Part shown: positions 10,245-19,249 of the stretch, in pieces | Position numbering within the stretch: the stretch's first letter is position 1 | Layout of the letters: each line of letters starts with the position of its first letter | Assembly (NCBI RefSeq): GCF_003287285.1 | Contig: NZ_QMIG01000003.1 | Span: forward strand, 347,465 to 411,464 | DNA: 64,000 nt | Direction of reading: 5' to 3' | Origin: Phytoactinopolyspora halophila | GTDB taxonomy: Bacteria > Actinomycetota > Actinomycetes > Jiangellales > Jiangellaceae | Notes under the pieces: generated by a model | Seen by the model: only the letters and a program-made list of their open reading frames with translations | What the model was told of the DNA's origin: nothing | Database searches by the model: none | Program-made: the position numbers and the translations under genes

Positions 10245-11191
10245 GGTGCGTCCTCCACGCGCTTGGCCAGGGTGTCGAACAGGAGTTCCTTGAAACCCTT
10301 CCCGTCCACCCGGCGAATCAGGGTCACGTTCGCCGCCGGGGCGTCCAGGCGCCGGTCCGGCGCGGTCTGGCCACGGGCCTCGTCACCGAGGGCGACTCGC
10401 ACGTGGGCCGGCTCGGTCTCGATGACCAGATCGGGCCGCAGCACCCCGGCCATCGCCACCGGGTCCGGCAGGTCGTAGCCGTCCAGCCCGGTCACCGTCG
10501 CCGCCCATTCCGCAACTTTGCGGTTGATGCGCTGGGTGAACTTGGCGAGCGGGGTGTCCAGCTCACGCAGCGCGTGCTGATCGTCGGGAGTCATCACGGC
10601 GTCTCGCCGCGACACGTCCCAGCCGATCCAGGTGACCAGCTCCGGAGCTGCCGCCTCCGCCACGACGTGCGCGGCTTCCGGATCGGCCCAGGCGTTGAAC
10701 TCCGCTGTGGCGCTCATGTTCCCCACCGCATCCGGCGCTCCGATCATGCAATACACGTGCCGGAACCTGGTCAGCAACGCACGATCCCGGAGCACGGCGG
10801 CCGCCAAGTTGGTCAGCGGCCCCAGGGTCACCAGCGTCAGCTCGCCGGGCCGGGACCGCGCCCGGTCGAGCAGGACGTCGATCGCGTGCCCGGGGCGGGC
10901 AGACCCGGCCGGCTCGGGCAACCCCAGATCACCCATGCCGTCGTCACCGTGGACGGCGGTGGCCGTGTGCAAGGGCCGCACGATCGGACGCTCGCAGCCC
11001 TGATAGACGGGCACCTGTCCCCGACCTGCGAGCTCCAGCGTCAGCAGGGCGTTTCTGGTGGCCAGGGGCACGGGGACGTTTCCGGCGACGGTGGTCACCG
11101 CGGTCAGCTCGGTGTCCTCATTGAGGGCTGCGAGCAGGAGGGCGACCGCGTCGTCGGATCCGGTATCGGTGTCCACGAGGAGCTCAAGCAT
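10241..11191 (-). CDS. Inosine/uridine-preferring nucleoside hydrolase
   Basis: 316 aa. The N-terminal calcium-binding signature VDTDTGSDDAVALLLA at residues 6-21 identifies the family, which splits the N-glycosidic bond of nucleosides to ribose and free base. The start is taken at MLELLVDTDTG, because the open frame's 22 extra upstream residues are not family-like and overlap the operator. It is coupled to the downstream adenosine deaminase by a 4-nt overlap and is divergent from a LacI regulator. Deamination of adenosine to inosine followed by hydrolysis makes a coherent salvage pathway. Confidence 0.93.
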   Translation of the reverse strand: MLELLVDTDTGSDDAVALLLAALNEDTELTAVTTVAGNVPVPLATRNALLTLELAGRGQVPVYQGCERPIVRPLHTATAVHGDDGMGDLGLPEPAGSARPGHAIDVLLDRARSRPGELTLVTLGPLTNLAAAVLRDRALLTRFRHVYCMIGAPDAVGNMSATAEFNAWADPEAAHVVAEAAAPELVTWIGWDVSRRDAVMTPDDQHALRELDTPLAKFTQRINRKVAEWAATVTGLDGYDLPDPVAMAGVLRPDLVIETEPAHVRVALGDEARGQTAPDRRLDAPAANVTLIRRVDGKGFKELLFDTLAKRVEDAP

Positions 11192-11237
11192 CCGCCATCC
11201 CTGAATTCGCCCGGCACGGTTGTCCGAACACGGCTTA

Positions 11238-11251
11238 TCTAAACGATTAGA
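11238..11251. promoter_or_regulatory. LacI-type operator between nucleoside hydrolase and regulator
   Basis: TCTAAACGATTAGA, a near-perfect 14-bp palindrome (TCTAA / TTAGA arms around a central CG). It lies between the divergent nucleoside hydrolase gene and the LacI regulator, as expected for autoregulation and repression of the catabolic genes. Confidence 0.72.
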
Positions 11252-11307
11252 CTCCACTCTCGAATGCGATGATCTGATCTGTCAAGCTGATGAAGAGGGA
11301 GGTGTCC

Positions 11308-12300
11308 ATGGCGATCACGATGGTCGATGTCGCCCGGCGAGCGGGCACGTCCACGGCCGTGGTGAGCTACGTCTTCAACGACGGCCCGCGTCCGGTGGCA
11401 GCGCACACCCGCCAGCGGGTCCTGGCTGCCGCCGACGAACTCGGCTACCGGCCCAACCGCATGGCCGCCGCCTTGCGCTCGGGCTCCTCCGGACTTATCG
11501 GCCTCGTCTTGCCCGACACCGTGAACCCGTACTTCGCCACGCTCGGCCGGCACCTCGAAACGGCCCTCGACACCGCCGGCAAGCTGACCGTCCTCGCGAA
11601 CGCCGGATACGACGCCCAGCGGCAGGCAGCCGTGCTCGATCGCCTTCTCGCGTCCCAGGTCGACGGCTTGATCATCGTCTCGGCAGACGGTGCGGCCGAC
11701 CCCGCCATCGCCGCCGAGCAGGCCGGCACCCCGCTGGTCGCCGTCCACCACCGCCCGGAGGGCTCGACGGCGCCGCTCGTCGCGGCGGACAACGACACCG
11801 CGGTGACATCGGCTGTCGCACACTTGCACGATCAGCACGGTCACGAGCGCGTGGACTTCCTCGCCGGGCTCGCCGACGACGGCCCGGTGTCCGCACGGCT
11901 CGCGGCGTGGCGAAAATCCGCGACCGGTGAGGTGTTGCGCTGCGCCTACAGCCGCGAGGCCGCCGCCGAGCTGACCAGCCAGCTCGCCTCCGAGTCGCGG
12001 CTTCCCCGCGCCCTGCTAGCCGCGACCGATGTGCAGGCCTTCGGCGTGCTCGCCGCGGCAGGCGGCCTCGGCATCCACGTTCCCGACGACCTCGCGCTCA
12101 TCAGCTGCGACGGAAGCGCCGAGGCAGCATTCACCGTTCCCTCCCTCGCCGCCGCGCAGCAGCCGTTCGACGAGATCGCCAGGCGCGCCGTGAACCAGCT
12201 ACTCGGCCAGCCACTGCCCGACGCCCCCGCGCGGGCACGCCTCGTTCCCCGCCGCAGCTGCGGCTGCCCGCAGCCGCCGTTGATCACCGGCACCGGCTGA
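11308..12300 (+). CDS. LacI-family regulator of nucleoside genes
   Basis: 330 aa, LacI/PurR-type repressor. The helix-turn-helix is ITMVDVARRAGTSTAVVSYV, followed by a hinge (RQRVLAAADELGYRPNRMAA) and a sugar-binding-protein-like sensor domain. GAGGGAGG just upstream of ATG 11308 fixes the start over an ATG 18 bp earlier. Its divergent position points to control of the nucleoside hydrolase and deaminase genes, with a nucleoside, base or ribose as inducer. The C-terminus (SCGCP) is Cys-rich, as in many actinobacterial LacI proteins. Confidence 0.92.
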   Translation: MAITMVDVARRAGTSTAVVSYVFNDGPRPVAAHTRQRVLAAADELGYRPNRMAAALRSGSSGLIGLVLPDTVNPYFATLGRHLETALDTAGKLTVLANAGYDAQRQAAVLDRLLASQVDGLIIVSADGAADPAIAAEQAGTPLVAVHHRPEGSTAPLVAADNDTAVTSAVAHLHDQHGHERVDFLAGLADDGPVSARLAAWRKSATGEVLRCAYSREAAAELTSQLASESRLPRALLAATDVQAFGVLAAAGGLGIHVPDDLALISCDGSAEAAFTVPSLAAAQQPFDEIARRAVNQLLGQPLPDAPARARLVPRRSCGCPQPPLITGTG

Positions 12301-12378
12301 GTGATCCCCGCACCTCGCGTGCGCAGAACGGGCCGCTATGACGACCGTTTCTCCCCGCACCCTGGCTTCCGGCCGCCA

Positions 12379-12762
12379 TCAGGCCACCGGGATGGCGCTG
12401 GTGGTCATCAGCTCGTACCCCTCCTGGGCATCGAGGCGGGAGTACTGCACGGTGACGGGGACCGAGCTGCGAATCCGGCACGCGTACGGAACGTCGGCCG
12501 GCAACGCCACACCGATCATTTCCGCCTGGTCGGAGCGCAGATGGATGTTGCGCCGGGCCGGCACCCGCACGTCGGTGGAGATCGGCTCCCGGTCGGCGAA
12601 ATAGAACGTGAGGCCCACCTGCGCCTCCGTACCTGACACGTTCAGGACACAGAACGCCTCGTGACTCGGCGTATCCCCCACCGATGTCCCGGGAAGGAAA
12701 CAGTCCGGTACGTGCCAGACACGGTGCCCTTCAGCCGCCAGCTCGGTGGTTTCGTCGTTCAT
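12379..12762 (-). CDS. Anabaena sensory rhodopsin transducer (ASRT) family protein
   Basis: 127 aa, small all-beta soluble protein. It matches the ASRT family along its length: an early VWHVPDCFLPG, then SHEAFCVLNVSGTEAQV, FYFADREPI, VPARRNIHLR and a late VPVTVQYSRLD. In Anabaena the homologue forms tetramers that bind the cytoplasmic side of a sensory rhodopsin. Bacterial relatives without a rhodopsin are thought to bind sugars or regulate carbohydrate genes. No rhodopsin gene is visible here. It is convergent with the nucleoside LacI regulator. Confidence 0.85.
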   Translation of the reverse strand: MNDETTELAAEGHRVWHVPDCFLPGTSVGDTPSHEAFCVLNVSGTEAQVGLTFYFADREPISTDVRVPARRNIHLRSDQAEMIGVALPADVPYACRIRSSVPVTVQYSRLDAQEGYELMTTSAIPVA

Positions 12763-12814
12763 CGCGCCTCCTCGCCGGGCATTGCCTTGCGGCCCATGTC
12801 GCAGCCCACGTCGC

Positions 12815-12879
12815 TCTCCCGCTGATCATGAACACTAGTAAACCTATGTAGTCGCTTAGTGTTCATGATCAGCGGGAGA
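12815..12879. repeat. Palindromic element family 1, copy 1
   Basis: A perfect 23-bp inverted repeat (12815-12837 and 12857-12879) around a 19-nt loop. The 57-bp core 12819-12875, from CCGCTGATCATGAACACT to AGTGTTCATGATCAGCGG, recurs in opposite orientation at 21178-21234, and the loop motif ACCTATGT-GTCG is also conserved. The element lies between an ASRT-family gene and a decayed dehydrogenase. Confidence 0.9.
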
Positions 12880-12930
12880 TGGAGATGGGGGTGGGCGTGG
12901 GCGGACCGAACGACGAGAGGAGCACGCGCA

Positions 12931-13671
12931 ACGAATACGCCAGAGGCAGCCGCCAGCGCACCGCATCGCGTCGGGTTCATCGGCCTGGGCACGATGGGCC
13001 GTCCGATGGCCCGGAAGCTACTCGCCGGCGGGAACCACCTCACGGTCTGCGCGACGTCGACCCGTCGGCCGTCGACGGCTTGCGGGCCACAGGGGCTCAC
13101 TCTGCCGATCCACGGGGCGCTGCCGAGGCCAGCGACGTGGTCGTCTGCATGCTCACCCATCCCGACGTGGTCCGCAAGGCCATCCTCGGTGCCGGGCGAA
13201 CTGACGATTCTTGCGGGTGGAGACGCCGATGCCATCAGCCGAGCCGGTAATGCGCTGCCTCGGCAGCGAGCTGCATCGCTGCGGTCCGCTCGGCTCCGGT
13301 CAGGTGATCAAACTCGCCAACAACCTCGTGTCCTGTGCCAACATCGCCGTGCTCGCGGAAGCTTACGCGCTGACCCGCCGGGCCGGGGCGAACGCGGACG
13401 TCCTGGTCGACGTCATGCCGCACACCTCGGCCGACAGTTGGCAACTGCGCCACACCCTGATCGGCAAGGTGCTGCAGGGTGACCTCCCCCCATGTTCAAG
13501 CTGGGGCTCGCGGCCAAGGACATGCGCCTGCTCGACGAGCTGGCCGGAGAGCTGGCCGCACCGTTCGGCCGCGGACGTGAGGTCTTGAGCTGGTACGAGC
13601 AAGCCGAAGAGCGCGGCATGGCCGAGCAGGATTGGGGCGCCGTCGCCCTGGTCGACGAGCCCAACTGGTGA
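12931..13671 (+). pseudogene. Decayed 3-hydroxyisobutyrate / tartronate-semialdehyde reductase-type dehydrogenase
   Basis: Three reading frames must be joined to recover the protein. The first holds the NAD(P)-binding motif VGFIGLGTMGRPMARKLLAG, the second SDVVVCMLTHPDVVRKAI, the third GSGQVIKLANNLVSCANIAV. A further shift is needed for AAKDMRLLDEL, and the tail ends at 13671. A central stretch is missing. The expected start codon appears mutated: GAGAGGAG at 12915-12922 is followed 8 nt later by ACG where ATG would stand. The gene is clearly dead. The intact family oxidises or reduces small beta-hydroxyacids. Confidence 0.82.
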
Positions 13672-13802
13672 TCCACCGCACGCAGGGCACACGGCCCGGA
13701 CGTCGTGGCCGCTGACCCGTCGTCGACACAATGGCAGGATATTGACGACATAAGGCGTTACTGCCACTTTGGCAGTACGTTAATGGTAGAAGACTTTCTG
13801 CC

Positions 13803-14099
13803 ATGTTCGTACTCATCGTCACGGCGGCCATTGCCGCCACCACGGCAGCTCTCGCCAGCGCCATCCTGCTGACAATCTCATCCATCCGTCATCACAGCAG
13901 GTCAGCAGCCACACGGCCCCCGGCAACACCCCGCCCACCAACATCCCACGAGACGGAGTTACCCCACGCGATAGCCCGGCACTCCGGCCGCCACGGCAGC
14001 CGCGGCGGAATCCACGCGAAGGCCCTGTTCACCTCTCCGTGGTGGCCAAACGACCCCTCCAGCTCTGGGCAGTCAGCTCCCACGAAGATCATCAGCTAG
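13803..14099 (+). CDS. Small hypothetical protein with one membrane segment
   Basis: 98 aa open frame with no recognised family. Residues 1-27 form a single hydrophobic helix rich in Ala, Ile and Leu; the rest is basic and rich in Pro, Ser and His. Upstream is an AT-rich stretch with a small hairpin (ACTGCCA-ctt-TGGCAGT-like, about 13770-13787), but no good ribosome site. It sits in a patch of decayed sequence, so it may not be a real gene. Confidence 0.3.
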   Translation: MFVLIVTAAIAATTAALASAILLTISSIRHHSRSAATRPPATPRPPTSHETELPHAIARHSGRHGSRGGIHAKALFTSPWWPNDPSSSGQSAPTKIIS

Positions 14100-14145
14100 G
14101 ACGCGACGTGGCCGCGTGGCGTGTTCCTCGACGTGGCGAACGCCG

Positions 14146-14219
14146 GGCACTTCGACACCCAGGCATGCGCTAACTCCCGATTTTCGCCGCTTTTTCGCAC
14201 GTCTGGGGGTCGAAGTGCC
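14146..14219 (+). repeat. Palindromic element family 2, copy A
   Basis: Hairpin of 74 nt. The left arm begins GGCACTTCGACACCCAG, and the right arm ends CTGGGGGTCGAAGTGCC. The interior contains TTTTCGCCGCTTTTTCGCACG, nearly identical to copy B at 15974. It lies about 180 bp beyond the merA stop, outside any gene. Confidence 0.85.
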
Positions 14220-14401
14220 GCCATACGCTGACGTTGGAGATCGAATGGGCCTACGGGCTCGACCTCATGACCCGCCACACGGCCCGTCGTGGTCGACCTC
14301 CACGGTCACGACGTGGCCGGTATCCGGCTCAGCCGCGGTGATCGCCACGGCGCTTGTTCAACTCCAGATCCGGCATCTCCATCATCGACACCTCCGGCAC
14401 G

Positions 14402-15883
14402 TCAGGCGGCACAGCAGGACAGCGTGGCGACGTCGCGGCCGAAGGTCTGCGCGGCCAATTTCAGACCTTCGGCCATGGTCAGATACGGCGCCCACGTGTC
14501 CGCCAGATCGGACGTGGTCAGCCCGAACTTGATCGCATAGACCGCAGCCTGGATCACCTCTCCCGCGCCGTCGGCCAGGATGTGCACCCCGAGCGCCCGG
14601 TCGGTGGCCACGTCCGCGACGATCTTCACCAGACCCCTGGTGTCCCGGTTCACCGCGGCACGTGGCACCGCCGACAGCGGCAGCACCGATGTCGTCACCT
14701 CGTATCCGGCCGCGATCGCAGCCCGCTCGGTCAGCCCGGCCGCCGCGACCTGCGGTGACGTGAAGATGACCCGCGGCAGTGCGGCCCAGTCCACACTCCG
14801 GGTGGGTCCGTTCAGAGCGTTCTCCGCCGCCAGCGTGCCCTGCTGGGCAGCGACGTAGACGAGCTGCGGCGAGGAGGTGACGTCCCCGGCAGCGAATACG
14901 TCCGCGTTGCTCGTCTGCAGGTGCTCGTCCACGATGACCCCGCCGTCCTCGTCGAGCACCACCCCGGCGGCGTCGACGCCCAGGCCAGCCGTGTTGGCGC
15001 GACGTCCGGTACCGACCAGGATGTGGTCCACGGTGACACGCTGCTCGCGCCCATCAACCGTCGCGACGACGACACGCTTGTCACCGTCGACCTCCACCCG
15101 GCCGATCATTGCTGGCGCGTGTACCTCTGCGCCCTGGTCACGCAGCACAGCGGCCAGGGCGTCGGAGATGTCCGGCTCCTCACACGGCGCGATCCGATCC
15201 GCCGTGTCGAAGAACGTCACCCGGGAACCTACGTGGGCGAAGAACTGGCCCAGCTCGAGACCGATCGCGTTCGCGCCGATGACGGCCAGCGATCCCGGAA
15301 CCATGTCCAGATCGAGCGCCGTGGTCGAGGTCAGATAGCCGGCCTCGTCGAGACCCGGAATCGGCGGCGCCACCGGTGTCGCGCCCGTGGCCACCAGATA
15401 CTTGTCCGCCCGGATGACGCGTCCGTCGACGGCCAGCGCCTGCTGATCGATGAACGCGGCATCACCGCGCACTACGTCGAATCCATGCACGCCGATCAGA
15501 TCTTCGTACTTCTCCGCCCGCAAGGCGGCGACCAGCTCGTCCTTCTGCGTGACCAGTTCCCGCAGTTCCACCGAGTCGACGCTGGTGCGCACTCCGGCGA
15601 ATCCGTGCTGTGCGGCTTGGTGGTATATCTCGCCGGCCCGGATCAGCGCCTTCGACGGTACGCATCCCACGTTGACGCACGTGCCACCGATGGCCGATCG
15701 CTCCATCATGACCACCCGCGCACCCAGGTCACGGGCGCGGATCGCCGCGGCGAACGCGGCCGACCCGGACCCGATGATCGCCACATCGTAGCCGGTGACT
15801 CCACTCGCCCTGCTGGGCCTACTCGCCCCGGTGGCAGCGCCGGGCGTCCCCTGCCTACCGGTGAGATCGTTCACGTCGCTCAT
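14402..15883 (-). CDS. merA: Mercuric reductase
   Basis: 493 aa flavoprotein disulfide reductase that reduces Hg(II) to Hg(0) with NADPH in the cytoplasm. The FAD motif is DVAIIGSGSAAFAAA. The redox pair sits in GTCVNVGCVPSK (Cys69, Cys74), the form typical of MerA. The C-terminus ends LSCCAA, with the vicinal Cys pair (490-491) that delivers mercury to the active site. The N-terminal NmerA domain is absent. Start at ATG 15883; the open frame continues upstream through non-family sequence. No merR, merB, merT or merP is nearby, so this is an orphan. A MerR-type promoter precedes it. Confidence 0.93.
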   Translation of the reverse strand: MSDVNDLTGRQGTPGAATGASRPSRASGVTGYDVAIIGSGSAAFAAAIRARDLGARVVMMERSAIGGTCVNVGCVPSKALIRAGEIYHQAAQHGFAGVRTSVDSVELRELVTQKDELVAALRAEKYEDLIGVHGFDVVRGDAAFIDQQALAVDGRVIRADKYLVATGATPVAPPIPGLDEAGYLTSTTALDLDMVPGSLAVIGANAIGLELGQFFAHVGSRVTFFDTADRIAPCEEPDISDALAAVLRDQGAEVHAPAMIGRVEVDGDKRVVVATVDGREQRVTVDHILVGTGRRANTAGLGVDAAGVVLDEDGGVIVDEHLQTSNADVFAAGDVTSSPQLVYVAAQQGTLAAENALNGPTRSVDWAALPRVIFTSPQVAAAGLTERAAIAAGYEVTTSVLPLSAVPRAAVNRDTRGLVKIVADVATDRALGVHILADGAGEVIQAAVYAIKFGLTTSDLADTWAPYLTMAEGLKLAAQTFGRDVATLSCCAA

Positions 15884-15894
15884 CACGCTGACGA

Positions 15895-15926
15895 CGCTAT
15901 GGTTTCCAGCACACTGGAACGTCAAG
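15895..15926 (-). promoter_or_regulatory. MerR-type promoter and operator for merA
   Basis: On the minus strand, TTGACG (about 15917-15922) is followed by the palindrome TTCCAG-N4-CTGGAA (15904-15919 on the plus strand, overlapping the -35) and an ATAGCG -10 box near 15895-15900, with an over-long spacer of 18-19 bp. This is the geometry MerR-family activators need. The -10 box lies only about 10 nt from the start codon, so the message may be nearly leaderless. Confidence 0.62.
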
Positions 15927-15973
15927 CACGAGCGTCGAGTCGCCTGTGAGGCGAGCTGTGTGGCGGAGGAGTT

Positions 15974-16043
15974 GACCTCGACACCCAAACGTGCGCGAAT
16001 CCCGGATTTTCGCCGCTTTCTCGCACGTCTGGGCATCGAAGTC
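15974..16043 (+). repeat. Palindromic element family 2, copy B
   Basis: 70-nt hairpin in the same orientation as copy A. It runs from GACCTCGACACCCAAACG to GGGCATCGAAGTC and contains GATTTTCGCCGCTTTCTCGC. It sits between the merA promoter and the 3' end of the MMPL exporter gene. Confidence 0.85.
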
Positions 16044-16086
16044 GATACCGGCCTAGCGGTTGACGGCCGTCTCGCGCGATGTCGGC

Positions 16087-18423
16087 CTAACGCCTGACGG
16101 CCGCTTCGCGCGGCGCCGTCTCCTCGCCGGAACCATCCCGCCTGCCCTCGCCCAGATCGACCCGGGGCAGGACGTGGCCCAACCAGTGCGGCAACCACCA
16201 GTTCACCCCGCCGAGCAGGCGCATGGTCGCGGGCACCAGCACGGTGCGAACCAGAGTGGCATCGATCAGGATGGCCACGGCCAGCACCAGGCCCAGCTGC
16301 TGCAACTCCGCGATGGGCACGGCCGCGAAGCTGGCGAACACCACCACCATGATGGCCGCCGCCGACGTGATGGGCCGGGCAGTGTGTGCAAGTCCGTCGG
16401 CCACGGCCCGGGCATTGTCACCGGTGCGTTGCCACTCCTCGCGCATCCGGCCCACCAACAACACTTCGTAATCCATGGACAGGCCGAACAGCAGCGCGAA
16501 GGCCATGAGCGGGAGGAAGAACTGCACGAATCCGATGTCGGCGAAGCCGATCACGTCGGCACCCACGCCGTGCTGCACCACGGCCACCAGCACGCCGAGC
16601 GACGCACCCACGCCGAGAATGTTCATCACGGCAGCTTTCAGGGGCAGCACGGCGCTGCGGAATGCCACCAGCAACAAGAGCAGCGAGAGGGCAACGATCA
16701 GCCCGATCGCCCACGGCTGTTTCGCTTCGACCTCGTCGGTGAGATCGGCGACCGTGGCACTCATTCCACCGACATGCACGTCGAGATCGGTGCCCGCGGT
16801 GGCGTCGGGACCGATGACAGAACGGATGTCATCGACCAGGCCGGCGGTTTCGGGCGCGTCTGCCGGCTGCTGCGTGATCACCGTGATCACCGTCGTGTCC
16901 ATGCCGCCGTCGAGGTCCACCACCGGGCGCAACACCTCCCCGGCGACGGGATCGGCGGCGGCGCGCTCCAGTGCCTGTGACGTGGGTGTGCCGACGCTCT
17001 CGTTCAGGATGCCGGTCAACGACTCGGTACGCGCGACGTCGGGATGGTCGCCGATCTGCTCGGTGAGGGCCGCCACAGCACCCAGGTCCTGGTTATCGAA
17101 CGCGCCATCCGGCGAGTGCACGACGACGGACATCGGCGCCATCGCACCGCTGGCGAACTCGTCGGTGAGAATCGCCAGTCCCTGACCGGACGGCCGATCT
17201 TCAAGGCCGGTGTTCGTGTCGAAACCGAGCTCGAGGTCGAACACGGGGATGGCCAGCGCGCCGAGAACGGCCACGCTCGCGACGAACGCGGACACCGGAC
17301 GGCGCATCACGCCGTGTGCCCAGCGAACCCATCCGCTTCGCCCCGACCCCGAGCGTTGAGGGTCCCGTTCGCGGCGCCGGGGTAGCACACGCAGCCGGTC
17401 GACCCGTGCACCCACGAGGCCGAGCACGGCGGGAAGGAGCGACAGCGCGACGGCGACCATCACCGCCACGGTGGTCGACGCGGCGATGGCGAGATTGGTG
17501 AAGACGGCGTTGTCCACCAGATAGAGCCCCGACAGCGAGAGGGCCACGGTAATGCCCGAGAACAGCACCGCCTTACCGGTCGTGGACACGGCCATCCCGG
17601 CCGCCGCCACCCGGTCGTCACCCCGCGCCAGCTGCTCGCGAAACCTGGTCAGGACGAACAGGCTGTAGTCGATGCCGACACCGAGGCCGAGCAGGATGGC
17701 CAGACTTTCGACCATGATGTCGAACGTGTGGGCGTAGCTCGCCGCCCCGAGCAGCCCGAGAGTCACGGTCACACCGACCAGGGCCAACAGTATGGGCATG
17801 CCTGCCGCCACCAGCGTGCCGAAGGCGAGGACCAAGACGATCAGCGCAAGTGGCAACCCGATCATCTCAGCACGGTTCAGCCCTTCCTGCTCCGCGTCGA
17901 GCAGGTCCACGAACAGCGGCGACTCGCCCGTGAGGAAGATCTGCACATCGCTGGTCGCCAGCGGATCGGTGACGGCACGCAGGTCGTCCACGAGATCCTG
18001 GTGCTCTTCACTCTCGCCGGTCAGCCCGATCACCACGATCGCGGAATGGCCGTCGTCGGAGATCTGTCCGGTGGCGCCCTCCTGGTAGGGCCCGATGACG
18101 CTGACCACCCCGTCGACGTCGCGCACGGCCGCAACCGCCTCGTCGACGATTTCCCGGAAGGGCTCGTCGGTCGCGGTGTACTCGTCGGAGGAGAACACCA
18201 GCATGTCCTGTTCGGTGATTGGCTCCGCGAACTCCTCCTCCACGAGCTCGTCCGCCCGGTCCGCATCCGTGCCCGGTACTGTCAGCGACAGCCCGCCCAG
18301 CCGGTCGTGCAGTTGCATTGCGAACACCCCGCCAACGACGAGAAGGAGTGCCCACACCGCGACCACGCGCCACGGATGGCGGGCTTGCGCGATGCCGATC
18401 CGGTACAAGAGTGGGTTCGTCAC
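16087..18423 (-). CDS. MMPL/RND family membrane exporter
   Basis: 778 aa. It has the duplicated RND layout: one N-terminal helix, a large extracytoplasmic domain (residues about 40-170), a block of helices, a second extracytoplasmic domain and a final helix block. Conserved RND/MMPL segments include GLGVGIDYSLFVLTRFRE and its C-terminal counterpart FGLSMDYEVLLVGRMREEW. Such proteins move lipids or drugs using the proton gradient. GTG start, 21 bp downstream of a TetR regulator on the same strand, so the pair is a regulated efflux or lipid-export operon. Confidence 0.92.
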   Translation of the reverse strand: MTNPLLYRIGIAQARHPWRVVAVWALLLVVGGVFAMQLHDRLGGLSLTVPGTDADRADELVEEEFAEPITEQDMLVFSSDEYTATDEPFREIVDEAVAAVRDVDGVVSVIGPYQEGATGQISDDGHSAIVVIGLTGESEEHQDLVDDLRAVTDPLATSDVQIFLTGESPLFVDLLDAEQEGLNRAEMIGLPLALIVLVLAFGTLVAAGMPILLALVGVTVTLGLLGAASYAHTFDIMVESLAILLGLGVGIDYSLFVLTRFREQLARGDDRVAAAGMAVSTTGKAVLFSGITVALSLSGLYLVDNAVFTNLAIAASTTVAVMVAVALSLLPAVLGLVGARVDRLRVLPRRRERDPQRSGSGRSGWVRWAHGVMRRPVSAFVASVAVLGALAIPVFDLELGFDTNTGLEDRPSGQGLAILTDEFASGAMAPMSVVVHSPDGAFDNQDLGAVAALTEQIGDHPDVARTESLTGILNESVGTPTSQALERAAADPVAGEVLRPVVDLDGGMDTTVITVITQQPADAPETAGLVDDIRSVIGPDATAGTDLDVHVGGMSATVADLTDEVEAKQPWAIGLIVALSLLLLLVAFRSAVLPLKAAVMNILGVGASLGVLVAVVQHGVGADVIGFADIGFVQFFLPLMAFALLFGLSMDYEVLLVGRMREEWQRTGDNARAVADGLAHTARPITSAAAIMVVVFASFAAVPIAELQQLGLVLAVAILIDATLVRTVLVPATMRLLGGVNWWLPHWLGHVLPRVDLGEGRRDGSGEETAPREAAVRR

Positions 18424-18444
18424 AGTAGCCTCCCAAGCCTCCGA

Positions 18445-19068
18445 TCACCGGGTGCCGCGCTGGTACACCAGAGCGTTCAGCGCGTCCGCCGCGCGGGCTC
18501 CGTCATATCCCGGCGCGGCGAGGGTGTGTAGCAACATGCCGTCGAGCGCGGCGATCAGCGCCGACGCGAGCGCCGTGGCATCGATGTCCGCTGCGATGCT
18601 CCCGCGCTCCTGCTCGGCGCGGATCACGTCGGCCAGCATCGTCCGGTACTGGTCGAGCAGCTCCGCGAACCGATCACGAAGTTTCTCGTCCCGGGTGCAG
18701 GCCATCATCACCTCGACGACCAGCGCCTGGCGGCGCTCGGTGAGACCCTGCACGTACCACTGCGCCGCAGCTGCGATGACGTCGTCCACCGTGGCGTTAT
18801 CGAGCGCCGGCAGTGGCTCCGTGAACAGCGTGTCGATCGCGGCTAGCGCCGCCTCGCGCAGCAGCTCCCCCTTGCCGCGGAAGTGATAGCTGACGGCGCC
18901 GTGGGGCACACCCGCGCGTTCGGCGATCGCCCGGGTGCTCACGCCTCCCCAGCCCATCTCGGCGATCAGATCGGCTGCGGCCTCGAGGATCGCCGCACGG
19001 GTCGTCTCGCCTCGCTCCGCGCTCGTCTTTACCGTTGTCCGATCGGATTGTCCATTCGACTTGTCCAC
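18445..19068 (-). CDS. TetR-family regulator of the MMPL exporter
   Basis: 207 aa. The N-terminal helix-turn-helix is clear (ILEAAADLIAEMGWGGVSTR, then AERAGVPHGAVSYHF), and the C-terminal domain is an all-helical ligand pocket. GTG 19068 lies inside a palindrome, so repressor binding would cover its own start. It is first in the operon with the MMPL exporter and most likely derepresses it when a substrate is bound. Confidence 0.9.
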   Translation of the reverse strand: MDKSNGQSDRTTVKTSAERGETTRAAILEAAADLIAEMGWGGVSTRAIAERAGVPHGAVSYHFRGKGELLREAALAAIDTLFTEPLPALDNATVDDVIAAAAQWYVQGLTERRQALVVEVMMACTRDEKLRDRFAELLDQYRTMLADVIRAEQERGSIAADIDATALASALIAALDGMLLHTLAAPGYDGARAADALNALVYQRGTR

Positions 19069-19076
19069 ATGGACAA
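19061..19076. promoter_or_regulatory. TetR operator over the regulator start
   Basis: TTGTCCA-CA-TGGACAA, a 16-bp inverted repeat overlapping the GTG start of the TetR gene. Extra TTGTCC half-sites lie at about 19035-19040 and 19048-19054, inside the beginning of the gene. Confidence 0.65.
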
Positions 19077-19249
19077 CTTATGCGTTCGCGTCATCCAGAT
19101 CAAGCCGTGGGAGATCCGCATTTTGATTCCTCCGGAAGACTCCGGGTATAAGGGCACGGGTTACACATACCGGTACACAGGCACCCGCACCTCGCCCCTA
19201 AACCCTGGGCGTGGCGCGGAAGTTCGCAGCACAGAAAGGTGGCACCGTG

